Shown here: in pieces, positions 61,601 to 64,000 of the stretch
How the letters are laid out: each line of letters begins with the position of its first letter
Numbering within the stretch: position 1 is the stretch's first letter
Assembly: GCF_050948175.1 (NCBI RefSeq)
Contig: NC_135201.1
Coordinates: 8,990,001-9,054,000, forward strand
Direction of reading: 5' to 3'
Source of the DNA: Xylocopa sonorina
Lineage: Eukaryota; Arthropoda; Insecta; Hymenoptera; Apidae
DNA: 64,000 nt
Notes under the pieces: generated by a model
Databases searched by the model: none
The model's input: only the letters and a program-made list of their open reading frames with translations
What the model was told of the DNA's origin: nothing
Position numbers and translations under genes: made by a program

Positions 61601-62061
61601 CTTGCACATTCTTCTGATATTCAATACCGTCGAATTTGAATCTATAATTTATGAAACACATACACTTACTAACTATTGGATTAAGAAAATAATATATGTA
61701 CACGTACATATCTATATTTCTATGTAACCACCTTTGCAGTATTAATGATGACATTGTCTTCATATCTATTTTTGAATAAGTATACTTTTCCAGTTTTTGA
61801 ATGATGTCCATCAGTATGCGCAACTTCATTGGAAGTTGAGAATTTAACATGGCATCGTCTCTATAACATTCTCTAAGTGATTCTGGTATGGTTCTTTGTG
61901 ACCATACTAATTGCAATTGCACTACATAATGAATATTTAGGATAACTTGGTACTTTATTCTGCCTTCTTTTTCTCTGCTAATATGTATTGCTATGTATAT
62001 ATAATTTGTGTAACAACTCACCGCAGTATATTATCAATAATATAACTTTATTAACTCCCAT
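58640..62061 (-). CDS. Secreted, probably GPI-anchored protein with a VWA-like segment; family not named
   Basis: The 14 minus-strand exons are 62061-62022, 61921-61732, 61641-61376, 61304-61134, 61086-60910, 60833-60666, 60598-60420, 60333-60116, 59991-59849, 59788-59588, 59526-59401, 59283-59138, 59058-58857 and 58785-58640. All phases fit, giving 790 residues. A signal peptide is clear (MGVNKVILLIIYCVQLQLVW). The N-terminal region has PESLRECYRDD and ILTPYGTIAPGAIIGAI. Around residue 456, ALVVFDGSIGYTTHFLE, then GQVVILLTPSGYLSKTEVEP and DVYFIYYVSWY, resemble the strand and helix order of a von Willebrand A domain with an incomplete MIDAS. A Cys-rich segment and a hydrophobic end (NVILISLNILILFIFQSLM) suggest a GPI signal. 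There are many N-glycosylation sequons. Function unknown. The next gene on the plus strand is a paralogue. Confidence 0.75.
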
Positions 62062-62949
62062 AATTATGTCAATAGAAATACATGATGTACTATTGTAAAT
62101 CTAATACGAAAACTCTGTCATAGATATCTACTTGAATCTTTGTAGTGATTCACAATCGGATGTGAATGAAAAAAATGCGATCGAATTCTATTTAAAATCC
62201 GATAAGATAATAATCGTGTAGATAGAAATATTTAGCCATTTTAAGTAAAACTTAAGTCTATTACGATATCTTTTAATTATAATTTTAATCAGGCATTATA
62301 CCTTGAATCTTAACTCTTACGTTTTCGTAAAAAATAATTACCATTTTATGGCTCTAATAAATATTTATAAAACTATATAATAAATTATATTAGTATTTAA
62401 TTTAAAGAGCATAAAATCTAATAGATAAAAAATAAAGACGGATGGAGTGCATCATACATTTACTCTGATTAATCATTTCTTAAATAAATATATATTTTTT
62501 ATTATTATTTTGGTTCTAAAGTTACCTGTTTTAATAAGAATATCCATTTAGAGTGGGGAGTTATTACTCATGAGGTATCATTTTATCTTATTTGTTTAAT
62601 GATAGGTTTCATTATATCTCTGGATAGGCGTGGTGCTATACTTTGCCAAAAGCAGTTGAAGGTGTACCATATATTTTATATAGGAAGTTCTTAAAAACTA
62701 TTTGAGGTATGGATTTTATATTTTTTAAGTACAATAAAAAATTACCCTGCAATTTTTTAATCAAATTATAATATGTATAGTAAACGAATATAATATATTT
62801 TTATATAATATCTGGAGATAATCTATTGCATTATGTCACACTTATTTTTCTAAGTGAAGAGATATTGTATTTAATATATATTTATACTAAGCAATACAAT
62901 TTTAAGTATCTGTTCTTAATTCTTCATCTGTGTTTCTAATAACAGAGAA
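62062..62949. promoter_or_regulatory. Divergent promoter of the secreted paralogue pair
   Basis: 888 AT-rich bases lie between the two start codons, with no open frame of note. It is the widest of the head-to-head gaps in the right part and must hold both promoters. Confidence 0.5.
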
Positions 62950-63971
62950 ATGGCAAAGCATCTATATTTTTTGGCTTTTACCGCACTAGGTGAGTAGATT
63001 TATTGTTAATATGTACATATATAATGTAATTTTATTCCCTTTTTAAATTATTATTCTTTCTCTTTTTTAGTTGTGCACGCCCAGGAAAATGCGATTAGGA
63101 ATTTGTCACCCTCTCTTCGAGAGTGTTACGAGAACAAATACCTTTTAGAAAAGGATAATAAACTGCCAGATACTTTAGATACGTTCATTGCGATACTTCG
63201 TAAAATTGAAAATACAGAGGGTCTTAATATGGACCTAAGATCCCTATCTGTTGCACTGTTACATCGGTAAATTATATATCTGAGAAGAATAGTAATATTT
63301 AATAAAGAGATGTCATTTATAATATCTGATTTACAGTTTTCGACAAGATGGTATTGCACCAGACCCTCATGTTGCTATTCAGGATGGAATAACACCTTAT
63401 GCACCAAATACTTTTGAATTTTTCCGTCATTCTCACACTCTACATCTAATACCTGGTAATGCAATTACGTTTCCTAATAACAGTATAACAGACATTGAAA
63501 GGGTACGTATAAAATTATTAGATTATCTTTTATATTCCATGCATACATGTTTGTCTAATATAAATTGCATTACAGTGTACATTACATGTCATGTTATCTG
63601 GTAGCATTGAAATTTTTGAAAGAGGAGACGAATCAAAAGTTTGTAAGTCCCAAAACTTGTATAGACATCGAAGAGATATTAAAAGCAAAAGTGATAAAAA
63701 TTCCAAAAATACTGTTAATGATGTGGAAACTTTTTCACCTGATGAAATGTAAGTAAAAACACTATCTAATGTAAAGTAATTGACACAAAGTAAAATACAA
63801 TTTTTCTGCTAGAGAAAGTATGCCTCAGAATAAAAGCAAAGGCAGGCACGTTACGGATGATCCAAACTCTTTCTACCCAGCATTGCCACCTAATCATCCA
63901 GATAGTGCACAAATACGAGAAAGTACTCCTACTAGTAAATGTCCTGTGGAGAATGGTGTTGTAAAAACTCC
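62950..63971 (+). CDS. Paralogue of the upstream secreted protein (5' part only, cut by the window end)
   Basis: The exons are 62950-62989, 63071-63266, 63337-63502, 63576-63748 and 63813-63971. They give 244 residues and continue past a GTAAGC donor at 63972. The signal peptide is MAKHLYFLAFTALVVHAQ. The protein shares LRECY, an alternating Leu/Ile helix, the LLHRF..DGI junction and ERC.LH with the minus-strand neighbour, and both genes begin with a 40-base coding exon ending in phase 1. An intron splits ER and C here but not in the neighbour. RHRR near residue 180 fits a furin-type cleavage site, absent from the neighbour. The partial end (CPVENGVVKTP) matches CPQQQGVILTP of the neighbour, so the VWA-like part should follow beyond the window. 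Confidence 0.75.
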
Positions 63972-64000
63972 GTAAGCTTTCAATTTACTAATAAATTACA

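Overview
The window is nuclear DNA from an insect. Its genes have many short GT-AG introns, and the encoded proteins are clearly metazoan. Several have arthropod-style architecture, such as a taranis-type SERTA protein and a valyl-tRNA synthetase without the vertebrate GST extension. The CpG-rich left part and AT-rich right part would suit a hymenopteran, perhaps a bee, but that is inference. Exon models were built by hand from splice signals, reading phase and remembered family features; no search was run.

Left part (1-30 kb, CpG-rich, gene-poor): about 10 kb of non-coding DNA precedes the two coding exons of a taranis-like SERTA gene (10119-11416, +). About 9 kb of microsatellite-rich DNA follows. 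A very large gene on the minus strand (20373-27811) encodes a charged, low-complexity protein of about 2,200 residues with Cys/His clusters near its C-terminus. I cannot name its family.

Right part (29-64 kb, AT-rich, gene-dense): the genes are mRpL49 (+), eEF1-gamma (-), Rpn12/PSMD8 (+), Arp10 (+), eIF3f (-), DENND1 (+), cytosolic-type ValRS (-), Nup133 (+), a secreted GPI-type protein with a VWA-like segment (-), and the 5' half of its divergently transcribed paralogue (+, cut by the window end). Strands alternate throughout, giving short shared promoters and tight convergent 3' ends. The one same-strand junction is Rpn12 to Arp10. Four genes serve translation (mRpL49, eEF1-gamma, eIF3f, ValRS), one proteolysis (Rpn12), one the dynein/dynactin motor (Arp10), one endocytic Rab35 activation (DENND1) and one the nuclear pore (Nup133).

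The most unusual structure lies at that same-strand junction. A foldback element of about 1.57 kb (35758-37326) has near-identical arms built from eight hairpin modules and carries 19 perfect TGACGTCA (CRE/ATF) octamers. Just beyond it is a separate 235-bp near-perfect palindrome (37684-37918) whose arms carry AGATGGCGC cores resembling CTCF sites.
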